DNA of 64,000 nt, from assembly GCA_017512745.1 (NCBI GenBank), contig JAFWEV010000060.1:57715-121714 (forward strand), in the 5' to 3' direction. The stretch comes from Oscillospiraceae bacterium. Its GTDB lineage: Bacteria > Bacillota > Clostridia > Oscillospirales > Ruminococcaceae. The translations under genes were made by a program, and so were the position numbers. Below the pieces are notes generated by a model. The model ran no database searches. It was not told where the DNA came from and saw only the letters and a list, made by a program, of their open reading frames with translations. The first letter of the stretch is position 1; each line of letters starts with the position of its first letter. Positions 23,142 through 31,706 of this stretch are shown piece after piece.

Positions 23142-25937
23142 CTATCTCCGGTCCAGGACCGACCTGAGTTCTTCAGTCAGCACCCCGATGTCGATGGGTT
23201 TTGCGATATGAGACTGCATGCCCGCGTCCCTGGCCGCCAGTACATCTTCCTCGAATGCGTTCGCCGTCATTGCGAGGATCGGTATTCCGGCAAGCAACGG
23301 ATCCTGCAGGGTACGGATCGCTCTGGTTGCTTCATATCCGTTCATGACAGGCATCTGAATGTCCATAAGTACCGCATCATAATATCCCGGTTCCGATGTG
23401 CCGACCATGTCCACTGCGATCTTTCCGTTTTCAGCAGTCTCCACAGCAAAGCCCATCTGTTCGAGGATCATGCGTGCGATCTCCATGTTGATCTCATTAT
23501 CCTCGACCAGGAGCAGCCGTTTTCCGGAAAAGTCAGTCTCATCAGCTGCCTCGCTGTTCCCGTCTCCGGTCTCCTTCTTCAGGTCATCTTCCGAAGCGAG
23601 GCGGAATTTGACACGGATGATGATCTCTGTTCCGCTGCCGGGCGACGTCAGCGCCTCGATCGTACCGCCCATCAGCTCAACGAGACTCTTCGTTATTGCG
23701 AGACCGAGACCGGTGCCCTCGATACCGCTGTCTGTAGAGGTGCGCTCGCGTTCAAACGCGCCCCACATCTTCTCGACGAACTCTTTGGACATGCCTATTC
23801 CACTGTCCTTGACTCGCAGCTCGTAGGAACCGTAGCCTGATTCCGCGCTGCCGGTCTCATAGGCGGAAACAGATATCGTGCCGCCTTCCGGCGTGAACTT
23901 GTAAGCGTTGGATATTATGTTGAGAAGGACACGGTTCAGGTTCTTTCTGTCACACCAGATATACCGGTCATGTACCTGCTCCGTGTAAACCGAATAATAC
24001 AGCCTCTTCTGTTTCATCTGCGCCGAGAACAGATCCCTCATCTCTTCAAAGATCTTTATAAGATCAGCCGGCGCATAATTCAGTTCCATCTTCCCGCTCT
24101 CGATGCGGCTCATTTCCAGAATATCGTTGATCAGCGCCAGAAGGTGCTCGCTGGAAGTCTCGATCTTTTCAAGATAGTCCTTCTGTGTATCCGAGGTCGG
24201 ATCCTTAAGGGCCAGATTCGTATACCCGAGGATTGCGTTCATCGGTGTGCGGATATCATGGGACATGTTGAACAGGAACTGACTCTTCGCAAGGCTGCTT
24301 TCAACCGCGCGGATCTTCTCACGCTCGGCGGCTTCATTCTTGGTCCGCACCAGATTCTGGATATACAGCATAACAATGAGGCCGACAAAGATGATCAGGA
24401 TCATCAGAATGCCGCCGGCGCTCAGATCCGAACGGACTTCCTCTATCGTCTGCCTCGCCGCGAGACGCTTTCCGAGCCAGATGATCGCCGCATAGACAAG
24501 CAGTGCGAACAATACCGTGCCGGAAGTGGACATCCCGCTGTATTCCGCAAGGGTACTGCGTTTTACAGTGCGCCAGTAGAATATGAAACCGAGCAGGCAC
24601 CAGAGGGAAAGCAGAAGGAATGCCTCGCTTCCCATGGCGTCAAGGGCGGCAAGGTTTGGCACCAGCTGCACGATGCAGAACACCACGGAGATCACTGTTC
24701 CGGCTATTCCCGTAACCTTTATCCCGGTATTCCCTTCTGCCTTCGCGATCTTGTATGCTGCCGCCGAAGTGTATCCGTAGGCGACGATCGCGCCGAAAGA
24801 GGTCAGATCCACAAACCAGCTGAGTGTATTGCGGCCCAGCAGTGAGATCAGGATCGACAGAGTCATAACGAACAGGATGCTGTAGGATGTCTTTTCGAAC
24901 GACTTGGATAGGATATTATCCTCCGCCATCGTCGAGAGCATGCGCAACATTGCGCGGTAGGCGCCGATAATGCCCGTCAGGATCGCGGCTATCGCCGTGA
25001 CTCCCAGCATGATAAATCCGGTCTGTCCCATGATCGACCTGGCTGCATAAAATGTCGGGACAGATTCGACACCGCTCAGATTTCCGATGTCCGAAATGTA
25101 ATCGACCCAGGAGCCGTATCCGTCCGGCATGGCGGATATGGCGACCAGTGCCATCGCAATATATGCAAACGCAGCCGCAATAATAGAAATGAAGAGCACT
25201 GCGCCGGTTTTTTTGATCGGGAACCGGAAGTGTGCCGTGTCCAGCGTTATCACCTCAAAGCCGACAAAAGCCCACGGCGCGAGGATCACCAGACTGAAAA
25301 TGGCAAAAGGCCTGCTCACTCCGCGGAATCCGAAAGACCACAGCTGACCTCCGGACAGCGCGTGAGGTATACAGAAGCCCGCCGTAACGATGATGCCTGC
25401 TATCAGGACCACCGCAAGTATCGTCTGCAGTCTCTGCAGGATCGGTTTTGCGACGATAAAGAGCACACCGATACCGGCAAGGGCAACCACAGAGCAGGCG
25501 ACCTCACGGAAATAGACTGTATTCCCGCCGACCACATAGTGCCAGGAACCGTGCGCCGCATTTCCGAGCATGGTACGGACCACAAGGAACACTGCCGTTC
25601 CGTTCAGGAACACGACTGTCAGATATGATAGACTCAGAAACCAGGAGCACAGAAAAGCATGGTCACGGCCGAAAGCTTCTTTGGTATAGGAGTAGATGCC
25701 TCCGGTACTTGGGGAGCGAACCATCAGATATGAAACACAGTGAGCGACCGTCAGCATCACCGCAAGCCCGATCACCAGGGAGATCAGGGTCCCGGCAGGG
25801 CCGGCGACCGGCAGGAACGTTGTCCCCGGCATGACCATAACGCCCCATCCGACCATGCACCCGAAGGCCATGGACCAGACATCCAGCGGGGACAGATATC
25901 TGTCCAGCATCTTTACTTGATCGTTTCGGTTGTCCAT
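23142..25937 (-). CDS. Amino-acid permease-histidine kinase-receiver fusion (hybrid sensor)
   Basis: Predicted 931 residues. Residues about 15-455 form an APC-superfamily transporter with about 12 membrane helices, starting LSPLDVWSMAFGCMVGWGVM. Two more hydrophobic helices (about 473-487 and 508-526) lead to a histidine kinase. FNMSHDIRTPMN carries phospho-acceptor His560. The ATPase has N-box LLNIISNAYKFTPEGG, DSGIGM and GTGLGLAI. A C-terminal receiver (about 806-925) has VEDNEINMEIARM and phospho-acceptor Asp859 in AVLMDIQMPVMNG. The whole protein sits in the membrane and could sense transport or binding of an amino acid or amine. A similar principle is known from CbrA, where an SLC5 transporter is fused to a kinase. 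No output domain or partner phosphotransfer protein lies nearby. Start by GAAGGAAAA. Confidence 0.9.
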   Translation of the reverse strand: MDNRNDQVKMLDRYLSPLDVWSMAFGCMVGWGVMVMPGTTFLPVAGPAGTLISLVIGLAVMLTVAHCVSYLMVRSPSTGGIYSYTKEAFGRDHAFLCSWFLSLSYLTVVFLNGTAVFLVVRTMLGNAAHGSWHYVVGGNTVYFREVACSVVALAGIGVLFIVAKPILQRLQTILAVVLIAGIIVTAGFCIPHALSGGQLWSFGFRGVSRPFAIFSLVILAPWAFVGFEVITLDTAHFRFPIKKTGAVLFISIIAAAFAYIAMALVAISAMPDGYGSWVDYISDIGNLSGVESVPTFYAARSIMGQTGFIMLGVTAIAAILTGIIGAYRAMLRMLSTMAEDNILSKSFEKTSYSILFVMTLSILISLLGRNTLSWFVDLTSFGAIVAYGYTSAAAYKIAKAEGNTGIKVTGIAGTVISVVFCIVQLVPNLAALDAMGSEAFLLLSLWCLLGFIFYWRTVKRSTLAEYSGMSTSGTVLFALLVYAAIIWLGKRLAARQTIEEVRSDLSAGGILMILIIFVGLIVMLYIQNLVRTKNEAAEREKIRAVESSLAKSQFLFNMSHDIRTPMNAILGYTNLALKDPTSDTQKDYLEKIETSSEHLLALINDILEMSRIESGKMELNYAPADLIKIFEEMRDLFSAQMKQKRLYYSVYTEQVHDRYIWCDRKNLNRVLLNIISNAYKFTPEGGTISVSAYETGSAESGYGSYELRVKDSGIGMSKEFVEKMWGAFERERTSTDSGIEGTGLGLAITKSLVELMGGTIEALTSPGSGTEIIIRVKFRLASEDDLKKETGDGNSEAADETDFSGKRLLLVEDNEINMEIARMILEQMGFAVETAENGKIAVDMVGTSEPGYYDAVLMDIQMPVMNGYEATRAIRTLQDPLLAGIPILAMTANAFEEDVLAARDAGMQSHIAKPIDIGVLTEELRSVLDRR

Positions 25938-26068
25938 ATCAGGGTTTTTTCCTTCTCCAGTATCTTCGTTTTGATCGCTTCCGATACAAATTCTTCATGT
26001 TAAATATACCATTATTAGTTATGCGTCTCAATGTGCGCGCATTTGTGTGCGTTGATTTCTGCCATGCT

Positions 26069-26107
26069 GAAAAGATAAGGCCGGAACCGCATTAAGCGTT
26101 CCCGGTC
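26069..26107 (-). terminator. Probable terminator of the FGGY kinase gene
   Basis: Imperfect GC-rich hairpin (CCGG and AAC/GTT pairs, single-base bulges, about 26079-26106) followed on the minus strand by CCTTATCTTTTC, 30 bases past the kinase stop. The bulges make it weaker than the other terminators listed. Confidence 0.45.
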
Positions 26108-26135
26108 TGATCTGTTAACTCAAATTCACTTCGTT

Positions 26136-27443
26136 CTATGGGCGTCGATATATAAAACTCCCCGCTGCGCCGCAGGCGGCTTCCTCATTACAGGTACTCA
26201 TCTCAAGTTCCGCCCCGAACGCTTCGGAAGCTATTATCTGCAGGATCCTGTTCTTTCTGAGTCCGTTTCCCGAACCGACCAGCCGTTCCGCTCTGATCGC
26301 CGCACCGTCGCGGACGGTCACATACATCTCATGCAGTTCGTCTATAAGGCCTCGCATCACGCCAATGATAAGTCCTTCGGGCGTGAACGTATCTTCACTT
26401 ATTCCCGTTATGCTTCCCCTGAGTCCGGGATCGGTACGCGTTCCCATGAATGCGGTTCTGACTGTCATGCCGCCTTCCGTATCGAGCGCTTTTTCTGCCA
26501 GCCGTTCCATAGTTTCGTACTGCGGCTCGTCGGATCCGCACGCCTCACTCACATATGAGCGGAAAAACTTTTCGAGGATGGCGTACGCCCGGCCGCCGCA
26601 CAGCGATGATCCGGCAAGAAGATATCTGCCTCTGCTTATCGGTCTCGCCTCTATGCTGGGAGCTTCGAACAACTTGTCAGACAAGATGGATATCTGCCCT
26701 CCCGTACCTATATTGAGGAGCAGCGTATCGGCGGAATAGCCGACTGCTCCGAGAAAACTGGCCTGGTTGTCGCCTATGGCGACAGTAACCGGATATCCCC
26801 TGTAGCTGCCGAGCACGGTTATCTCATCCGTGACTTCGGGCAGTATGCCGGTATCTCCTCCCGCAGCCGCAAACTCGGCGCTGCGGAAACACATGTTCTC
26901 TACATCGAAGAATCCGAGGCTCGCCGCCATGCTTATGTGCACTAGCGGCCTCTCCCTTCCGGTCAGCATCATGCCGATATAGTCCGGGATCGTACAAAGG
27001 CTGACCGCGTTTTCCGGGACCAGCGAATGTTCACTCTGATACAGGTGCGTCACCAGCCCGTACCCGGAAGCGGCTTTGACTCCCGTATTTCTGTATATCC
27101 TGTCCACCAGCGTCGTTCCGTTTTCCGGGATCGATCCACGCTGGTCCTGCCATGTGAACAGAGGACTCACGGCCATGCCGTTTTTATCGGTATATACGAT
27201 CCCGTGCATCTGGCCTGTAAGACCTATACCGGCCACCTCGGGATACATCCCGAGGAATCCGTCCAGTACCGGCATTACCCTCGAGACTATGACCGCCGGA
27301 TCCTGAATTCTCTCCCAGTCGTTTTCCGTTTCGATAAAGCTGCCGTTTTTTACCGTCCGGCTGTCTATGACCTTTCTCTCACCGGGGTCGAATACGACTG
27401 CGCTCACCGTCGTCGTTCCTATATCTATTCCTATAACTCTCAT
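26136..27443 (-). CDS. FGGY-family carbohydrate kinase
   Basis: Predicted 435 residues. It begins VIGIDIGTTTVSAVVFD (phosphate-binding loop of the actin/hexokinase fold) and continues with GIGLTGQMHGIVY, FTWQDQRG and AIGDNQASFLGAVGY. Near the end it has LVGSGNGLRKNRILQIIASEAFG. FGGY kinases phosphorylate ketoses or polyols such as xylulose, ribulose, sedoheptulose or glycerol; GLTGQMHG fits the xylulo-/sedoheptulokinase side. At 435 residues it is shorter than typical xylulokinase (about 490). It lies 2 bases after a nucleoside hydrolase gene and so probably forms an operon with it. It might handle a sugar derived from the released pentose, but that step is not proven, because free ribose is usually taken by a PfkB kinase. 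Confidence 0.85.
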   Translation of the reverse strand: MRVIGIDIGTTTVSAVVFDPGERKVIDSRTVKNGSFIETENDWERIQDPAVIVSRVMPVLDGFLGMYPEVAGIGLTGQMHGIVYTDKNGMAVSPLFTWQDQRGSIPENGTTLVDRIYRNTGVKAASGYGLVTHLYQSEHSLVPENAVSLCTIPDYIGMMLTGRERPLVHISMAASLGFFDVENMCFRSAEFAAAGGDTGILPEVTDEITVLGSYRGYPVTVAIGDNQASFLGAVGYSADTLLLNIGTGGQISILSDKLFEAPSIEARPISRGRYLLAGSSLCGGRAYAILEKFFRSYVSEACGSDEPQYETMERLAEKALDTEGGMTVRTAFMGTRTDPGLRGSITGISEDTFTPEGLIIGVMRGLIDELHEMYVTVRDGAAIRAERLVGSGNGLRKNRILQIIASEAFGAELEMSTCNEEAACGAAGSFIYRRP

Positions 27444-27445
27444 AT

Positions 27446-28426
27446 TTATTTGCAGGCATCAGCCAGTATCTTCACGAATTTTTCCCTGTCCGCGTGCAGT
27501 GCGAGTCGGCAATTGGGTTTCTTGTCGGGATGTCGCTTTTCGACGTCGCATATGGACATTCCGTCGGCCGGTCCGCCCGAGAAATCGACATCGACCCACA
27601 CTTCGCGCATATCATCGATAACCGTGGGATCAATGAGATATGCCGTGCACAGTGCGTCGTGGATCGGAGCAGCGTCCTCTTCTTCCATAGGCTGCCATGC
27701 CCCGTATCCTTTGATCCTTCCGGACACCAGTTTCTCCATCATCTGAGCCGCTCTGGTACCGGATTTGCACATCTCTCTGAGTTCCGAACCCTTCACATAC
27801 GCGGAGTGCGTTGCATCAAGCGGCACGAGCGTTATATTGAGTCCCGAATCCATAACGATCTTAGCCGCTTCAGGGTCGATCCACCAGTTGAACTCTGATG
27901 TCGCTGTGATGTTTCCCACGTGGTACGCGGCGCCCATGATGACGACTTCCTCTATCTTCTCCTTTATACGCGGCTCGATCCTGAGCGCGTGTGCTATGTT
28001 TGTGAGCGGACCCACCGGGATGAGGGTGATCCTGTCTTCGGAAGCGAGGAGAGTCTCGATGAGCCACATTACGGCGCTCTTGTCCTGCTCCTTTATCGTG
28101 GCTTCGGGCAGATCGAGCAGATCCCCGTGTATACTGGACTGTCCCGAGGCGCAGCCGTTTGCTCCGCCGTACGGGATTCTCGGTCTCCTCCAGGGATCCA
28201 GTGTCGACGCGTACGGAAGAGCGCATCCCCTGAATACAGGGACGTCGCTTCCGAGCCACTCCACCGTTCTGAGGGTATTTTCCGTTGTGTAGTCGATACC
28301 CCTGTTTCCGTTTACAGAGCACATGCCCAGAATGTCGAATCTGTCCGGATTCTGTATAGCAACCATCATTGCAATGGCGTCATCCGATCCGGTATCCACG
28401 TCGAATATTACTTTTCTCTTATCCAT
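27446..28426 (-). CDS. Nucleoside hydrolase (IUNH family), copy 1
   Basis: Predicted 326 residues. The signature DVDTGSDDAIAMM at residues 9-21 binds the calcium ion that activates the water. LIPVGPLTNIAHAL, EFNWWIDPEAAKIV and APIHDALCTAYLI complete the active site; the last block carries the late Asp ligand. The enzyme splits the N-glycosidic bond of a nucleoside to base and ribose in the cytoplasm. The start has AAGGAG 9 bases upstream. The FGGY kinase follows after 2 bases. It is one of three IUNH genes here; it resembles the copy at 55058 (both have DVDTGSDDA and PLDATH) more than the one at 46827, which has DCDPGVDDS. Confidence 0.92.
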   Translation of the reverse strand: MDKRKVIFDVDTGSDDAIAMMVAIQNPDRFDILGMCSVNGNRGIDYTTENTLRTVEWLGSDVPVFRGCALPYASTLDPWRRPRIPYGGANGCASGQSSIHGDLLDLPEATIKEQDKSAVMWLIETLLASEDRITLIPVGPLTNIAHALRIEPRIKEKIEEVVIMGAAYHVGNITATSEFNWWIDPEAAKIVMDSGLNITLVPLDATHSAYVKGSELREMCKSGTRAAQMMEKLVSGRIKGYGAWQPMEEEDAAPIHDALCTAYLIDPTVIDDMREVWVDVDFSGGPADGMSICDVEKRHPDKKPNCRLALHADREKFVKILADACK

Positions 28427-28480
28427 AATTATTTCTCCTTACGGGGCTTTGCAAAACTATCTTACCAAATATGCCGGATA

Positions 28481-28511
28481 TAAAAAAGAAGACGGAACTT
28501 ATACAGTTCCG
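28481..28511 (-). terminator. Intrinsic terminator of nrdDG
   Basis: CGGAAC/GTTCCG hairpin at 28493-28511 followed on the minus strand by TCTTCTTTTTTA, 11 bases after the nrdG stop. Confidence 0.8.
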
Positions 28512-28521
28512 CCTGTCGTGA

Positions 28522-29049
28522 TCACATGTATTTTGAGAGCACCAGAGCGCCGCTTTCGAGAGACGCTTTCACATCGATTATCCTCTGGTTCGAACTGCCG
28601 CGGAAGTTGAGCGTTATATCCTTGAGCTCCTCGACGAATCTTCCGTCCACAAGGATATCCGTGAGTCCGAGGATGACAGAGGTGTCGTCGGAATGACATC
28701 TTCTGTTGTCCGGATCATTCAGTTCATCCCATGTGTATCCCGAGTAGATCCAAATGGTCTTGTCAGGGCATTCTGCCTTGATCTTCTCGAGGAACGGTCT
28801 CAGCGCCTTCTGATTGCTGACCTCCATGGGCTCCCCGCCGAGAACCGTGAGTCCGTCTATATATTCCGGTTTCAGGGATTCTATGATCTCGTTTTCCTGA
28901 TCCTCAGTGAACGGTTCTCCGTAACTGAAGTCCCAGGTCTCCTCGTTGAAGCATCCCTTGCAGTGATGAGTGCAGCCGCTCACAAAAAGTGCCGTTCTGC
29001 AGCCTATTCCGTTCGCAATATCACAATAGTAGATTCTGCCGTAATTCAA
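28522..29049 (-). CDS. nrdG: Anaerobic ribonucleoside-triphosphate reductase activating protein
   Basis: Predicted 175 residues, a typical length. It is a small radical-SAM enzyme. SGCTHHCKGC is the CxxxCxxC site for the [4Fe-4S] cluster, and VLGGEPM is the GGE motif that binds the methionine of SAM. It makes the glycyl radical on NrdD. The gene starts with TTG, set by AAAGGGGC upstream, and follows nrdD on the same strand with 71 bases between that hold a strong hairpin. Family and context agree fully. Confidence 0.96.
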   Translation of the reverse strand: MNYGRIYYCDIANGIGCRTALFVSGCTHHCKGCFNEETWDFSYGEPFTEDQENEIIESLKPEYIDGLTVLGGEPMEVSNQKALRPFLEKIKAECPDKTIWIYSGYTWDELNDPDNRRCHSDDTSVILGLTDILVDGRFVEELKDITLNFRGSSNQRIIDVKASLESGALVLSKYM

Positions 29050-29072
29050 TTTATTGCCCCTTTATGAGATGA

Positions 29073-29102
29073 ATATAGCCGGAAACGACCTTCCGGCTAT
29101 AT
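29073..29102 (-). other. Intercistronic hairpin between nrdD and nrdG
   Basis: Perfect 12-bp stem (ATATAGCCGGAA/TTCCGGCTATAT) with a 6-base loop. No T-run follows on the minus strand, so it is more likely an mRNA processing or stabilising element that keeps nrdD message above nrdG than a terminator. Confidence 0.6.
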
Positions 29103-29120
29103 CTTTTACTTGATGGTTGT

Positions 29121-31394
29121 TCACCTTGCAGACTTAAAAGTGTCAGTTGAAACGTGCAGGACTCTGTCTGCTATCTCTTGCGTTCTGCCCTGGTTCCAGT
29201 ACTGGGTGCCTATGTAGCCGCATGTCCTTCTCGCGACGTGCATCTTGGTCTGGTCCCTGTTTCCGCACTTCGGGCACTCCCATACGAGCTTGCCGGTATC
29301 ATCCGTTATTATCCTGATCTCTCCGTCATATCCGCAAACATCGCAGTAGTCGCTCTTCGTGTTGAGCTCGGCGTAGAGGATGCTGTTATAGATATGCTTC
29401 ATGATCGCGAGGACTGCCGGGATGTTGTTCTGCATATTCGGAACTTCGACGTAGCTGATCGCACCGCCAGGACTGAGTTTCTGGAACGCCGCTTCCTTCG
29501 TGAGTTTTGAGAAAGCGTCTATGTTCTCGGAGACATGGATATGATAGCTGTTCGTGATATAGTTCTTGTCCGTTACGCCGGGGATCTTTCCGAATCTCTT
29601 CTGCAGGCATTTTGCGAACTTGTACGTCGTGCTCTCCAGCGGAGTTCCGTATACGGAGTAATCGATGTTCTCCGCCTTCTTCCACTTCGCGCATGCATCA
29701 TTGAGAGCCTGCATGACTCTGAGCCCGAACTCCTCGCCCTCGGGGGATGTGTGGGAGATCCCCTTCATGTAATATACGCATTCGGCAAGTCCCGCATATC
29801 CGAGAGAGATCGTGGAATATCCGTTGTAGAGGAGCTTGTCGATCGTCTCGCCCGGCTCAAGTCTTGCGAGAGCGCCGTCCTGCCAGAGGATCGGAGCGAC
29901 GTCGGAAGGTGTTCCGAGGAGTCTCTCATGTCTTATCCTGAGAGCTCTGTGGCACATCTCCAGACGGTCTTCCATGATCTGCCAGAACTTTTCCTCATCC
30001 TTGCCAGATGAGCAGGCGAGGTCAACGAGATTGATGGTGACGACGCCCTGGTTGAATCTGCCGTAGTATCTGTGCTTTCCGGGAACGTAGTTCTTCGCGT
30101 CAGCGACGTTCTCGATACCCGCGTCGGTGAAACGGTCCGGCGTGAGGAAGCTTCTGCATCCCATGCACGGATACACATCGCCTTTGAGCTCGATCATCTT
30201 CTTCTCGGAGATGTAGTCGGGAACCATTCTCTTCGCCGTGCACTTTGCGGCGAGCTCCGTCAGTTCATAGTACTTAGTTCCGGGCTCGATGTTGTCCTCC
30301 TGGAGGACATATATGAGTTTCGGGAATGCGGGCGTGATATATGCGCCTGTCTTGTCCTTGACTCCGAGGATCCTCTGCTCGAGCATGACCTTGATGATGA
30401 GCGCGAGGTCGTCTCTGACCTGTCCTTCAGGCACTTCGTTCAGATACAGGAATACAGTTACGAACGGGGCCTGTCCGTTTGTGGACTGAAGAGTTATCAG
30501 CTGATACTGGATCGTCTGGCATCCGGATTCGACTTCCTTGAGAAGTTCCTGTTCAACAAGCTTGTTGAGTTTATCCTCCTCAAGTTCGACTCCGGCTTCC
30601 GCGAGCTCCGCTGAAAGTCTCTTCTTTATCTTCTGTCTCGAGACGTCGACGAACGGCGCGAGGTGCGAAGCTGTGATCGTCTGTCCGCCGTACTGGCTGG
30701 ACGCGACCTGAGCGACTATCTGGGAAGCGACCGTGCACGCCGTGGCAAAACTCTTGGGTCTGTCTATATGCGTTCCGCTGATGCATGTGCCGTTCTGGAG
30801 CATATCCTCAAGATTCACGAGATCGCAGTTGTGCATATGCTGCGCGAAATAGTCGGCGTCGTGGAAGTGGATTATGCCTTCCCTGTGAGCGGAGAGTATA
30901 TCTTCCGGAAGGAGATATCTGCCGGTATAGTAACGGCTCCACTCGCCAGCCATATAGTCTCTCTGGACCGACAGGACCGTAGGGTTCTTGTTGCTGTTCT
31001 CCTGCTTTACGTCTTCGTTGTTCTGCTCGACGACACCGGCGATCTTCTGGTCGATATTGCTCATCTTGCGCATCTCATTGTGTCTGTAGCGGTATGTGAT
31101 GTACAGTCTTGCAACTCTGTTCTTGCCCGATGCCATGAGTGCGTCTTCGACCTTGTCCTGGATCTCTTCCACGGAGAGGTCCCTGCCTGCGCTGGCGGCG
31201 TCCTTCTCTATTCCGTAGGCTATCTCATTTATCTGATCTTCTGTTAGTCTCTCGCTGACGATGCCCTCGGCCATGTTGGCTTTCCTTATAGCGGCGATGA
31301 TCTTCTCCGCATCAAACGTGACTCTCTCGCCCGATCTCTTCATTACGCAGTTGACGTGTTCGTGCATATTGCCGTCAAGATATTCGTTGTACAT
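29121..31394 (-). CDS. nrdD: Anaerobic ribonucleoside-triphosphate reductase, class III
   Basis: Predicted 757 residues. An N-terminal ATP-cone (about 15-110, VMKRSGERVTFDAEKIIAAI) handles allosteric control. The catalytic body carries HFHDADYFAQHMHNCDLVNL and the active-site Cys region YPCMGCRSFL. Near the C-terminus CDVCGYDG and CPKCG form the zinc site. RRTCGYIGTQ holds the radical glycine (Gly726). It reduces NTPs to dNTPs without oxygen, using formate in most relatives. The start follows AGAGGAGAAGC. A promoter and three NrdR-type boxes lie just upstream. Being the only ribonucleotide reductase seen here fits an anaerobe. Confidence 0.97.
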   Translation of the reverse strand: MYNEYLDGNMHEHVNCVMKRSGERVTFDAEKIIAAIRKANMAEGIVSERLTEDQINEIAYGIEKDAASAGRDLSVEEIQDKVEDALMASGKNRVARLYITYRYRHNEMRKMSNIDQKIAGVVEQNNEDVKQENSNKNPTVLSVQRDYMAGEWSRYYTGRYLLPEDILSAHREGIIHFHDADYFAQHMHNCDLVNLEDMLQNGTCISGTHIDRPKSFATACTVASQIVAQVASSQYGGQTITASHLAPFVDVSRQKIKKRLSAELAEAGVELEEDKLNKLVEQELLKEVESGCQTIQYQLITLQSTNGQAPFVTVFLYLNEVPEGQVRDDLALIIKVMLEQRILGVKDKTGAYITPAFPKLIYVLQEDNIEPGTKYYELTELAAKCTAKRMVPDYISEKKMIELKGDVYPCMGCRSFLTPDRFTDAGIENVADAKNYVPGKHRYYGRFNQGVVTINLVDLACSSGKDEEKFWQIMEDRLEMCHRALRIRHERLLGTPSDVAPILWQDGALARLEPGETIDKLLYNGYSTISLGYAGLAECVYYMKGISHTSPEGEEFGLRVMQALNDACAKWKKAENIDYSVYGTPLESTTYKFAKCLQKRFGKIPGVTDKNYITNSYHIHVSENIDAFSKLTKEAAFQKLSPGGAISYVEVPNMQNNIPAVLAIMKHIYNSILYAELNTKSDYCDVCGYDGEIRIITDDTGKLVWECPKCGNRDQTKMHVARRTCGYIGTQYWNQGRTQEIADRVLHVSTDTFKSAR

Positions 31395-31443
31395 ATGCTT
31401 CTCCTCTTCCGTTATTCCTCAAATATTTGCAAATTGCCACTGA

Positions 31444-31459
31444 CCACAAGATATAGTGT
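31444..31459 (-). promoter_or_regulatory. NrdR box 1
   Basis: On the minus strand ACACTATATCTTGTGG, a close match to the NrdR consensus around ACACTATATMTWGTG. It lies 50 bases before the nrdD start and about 25 bases downstream of the predicted transcription start, 20 bases from box 2. Confidence 0.75.
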
Positions 31460-31463
31460 CAGA

Positions 31464-31479
31464 CCACAAGATATATGCG
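31464..31479 (-). promoter_or_regulatory. NrdR box 2 (degenerate)
   Basis: Minus strand CGCATATATCTTGTGG; the right half is identical to box 1 and the left half is weaker. Centre-to-centre distance to box 1 is 20 bases and to box 3 is 33, near whole helical turns. Confidence 0.6.
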
Positions 31480-31489
31480 TGTATTACGT

Positions 31490-31518
31490 ATTATAACCAC
31501 TATATTTAGTGGTTGCAA
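31490..31518 (-). promoter_or_regulatory. nrdD promoter with NrdR box 3 in its spacer
   Basis: Minus strand TTGCAA (31513-31518), 17-base spacer, TATAAT (31490-31495). The spacer is filled by the near-palindrome CCACTAAATATAGTGG (31497-31512), a third NrdR-like box. A bound repressor would cover both promoter elements. Start of transcription about 31483. The rest of the 312-base gap, 31519-31706, is AT-rich and holds no gene; it must contain the start signals of the M20 genes. Confidence 0.75.
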
Positions 31519-31653
31519 TATACAGAAATACTATTTTCTCCTAAAATTTTTATAAAGTTTGAGAACAGATTCCGGTCTCTCTTTTTCGTCATCATTACGA
31601 CAACGGATAGTGCGCTATATTCGAATTTCTAGACATCTGCCGATAGACTTCAG

Positions 31654-31665
31654 CACTTTAAAGTG
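31654..31665. promoter_or_regulatory. Palindrome upstream of the first M20 gene
   Basis: Perfect 12-bp palindrome CACTTTAAAGTG, 42 bases before the start codon. It could be an operator; no clear -35/-10 pair was found next to it. Confidence 0.3.
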
Positions 31666-31706
31666 ATACTCTTATCCCTATAAATCTTTTTGGAGGAAAT
31701 ACTATA

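Noticed and set aside
26136..27443. Naming the FGGY kinase xylulokinase
   Set aside because: Length and motifs fit several FGGY sugars, and no isomerase or pentose transporter is next to it.
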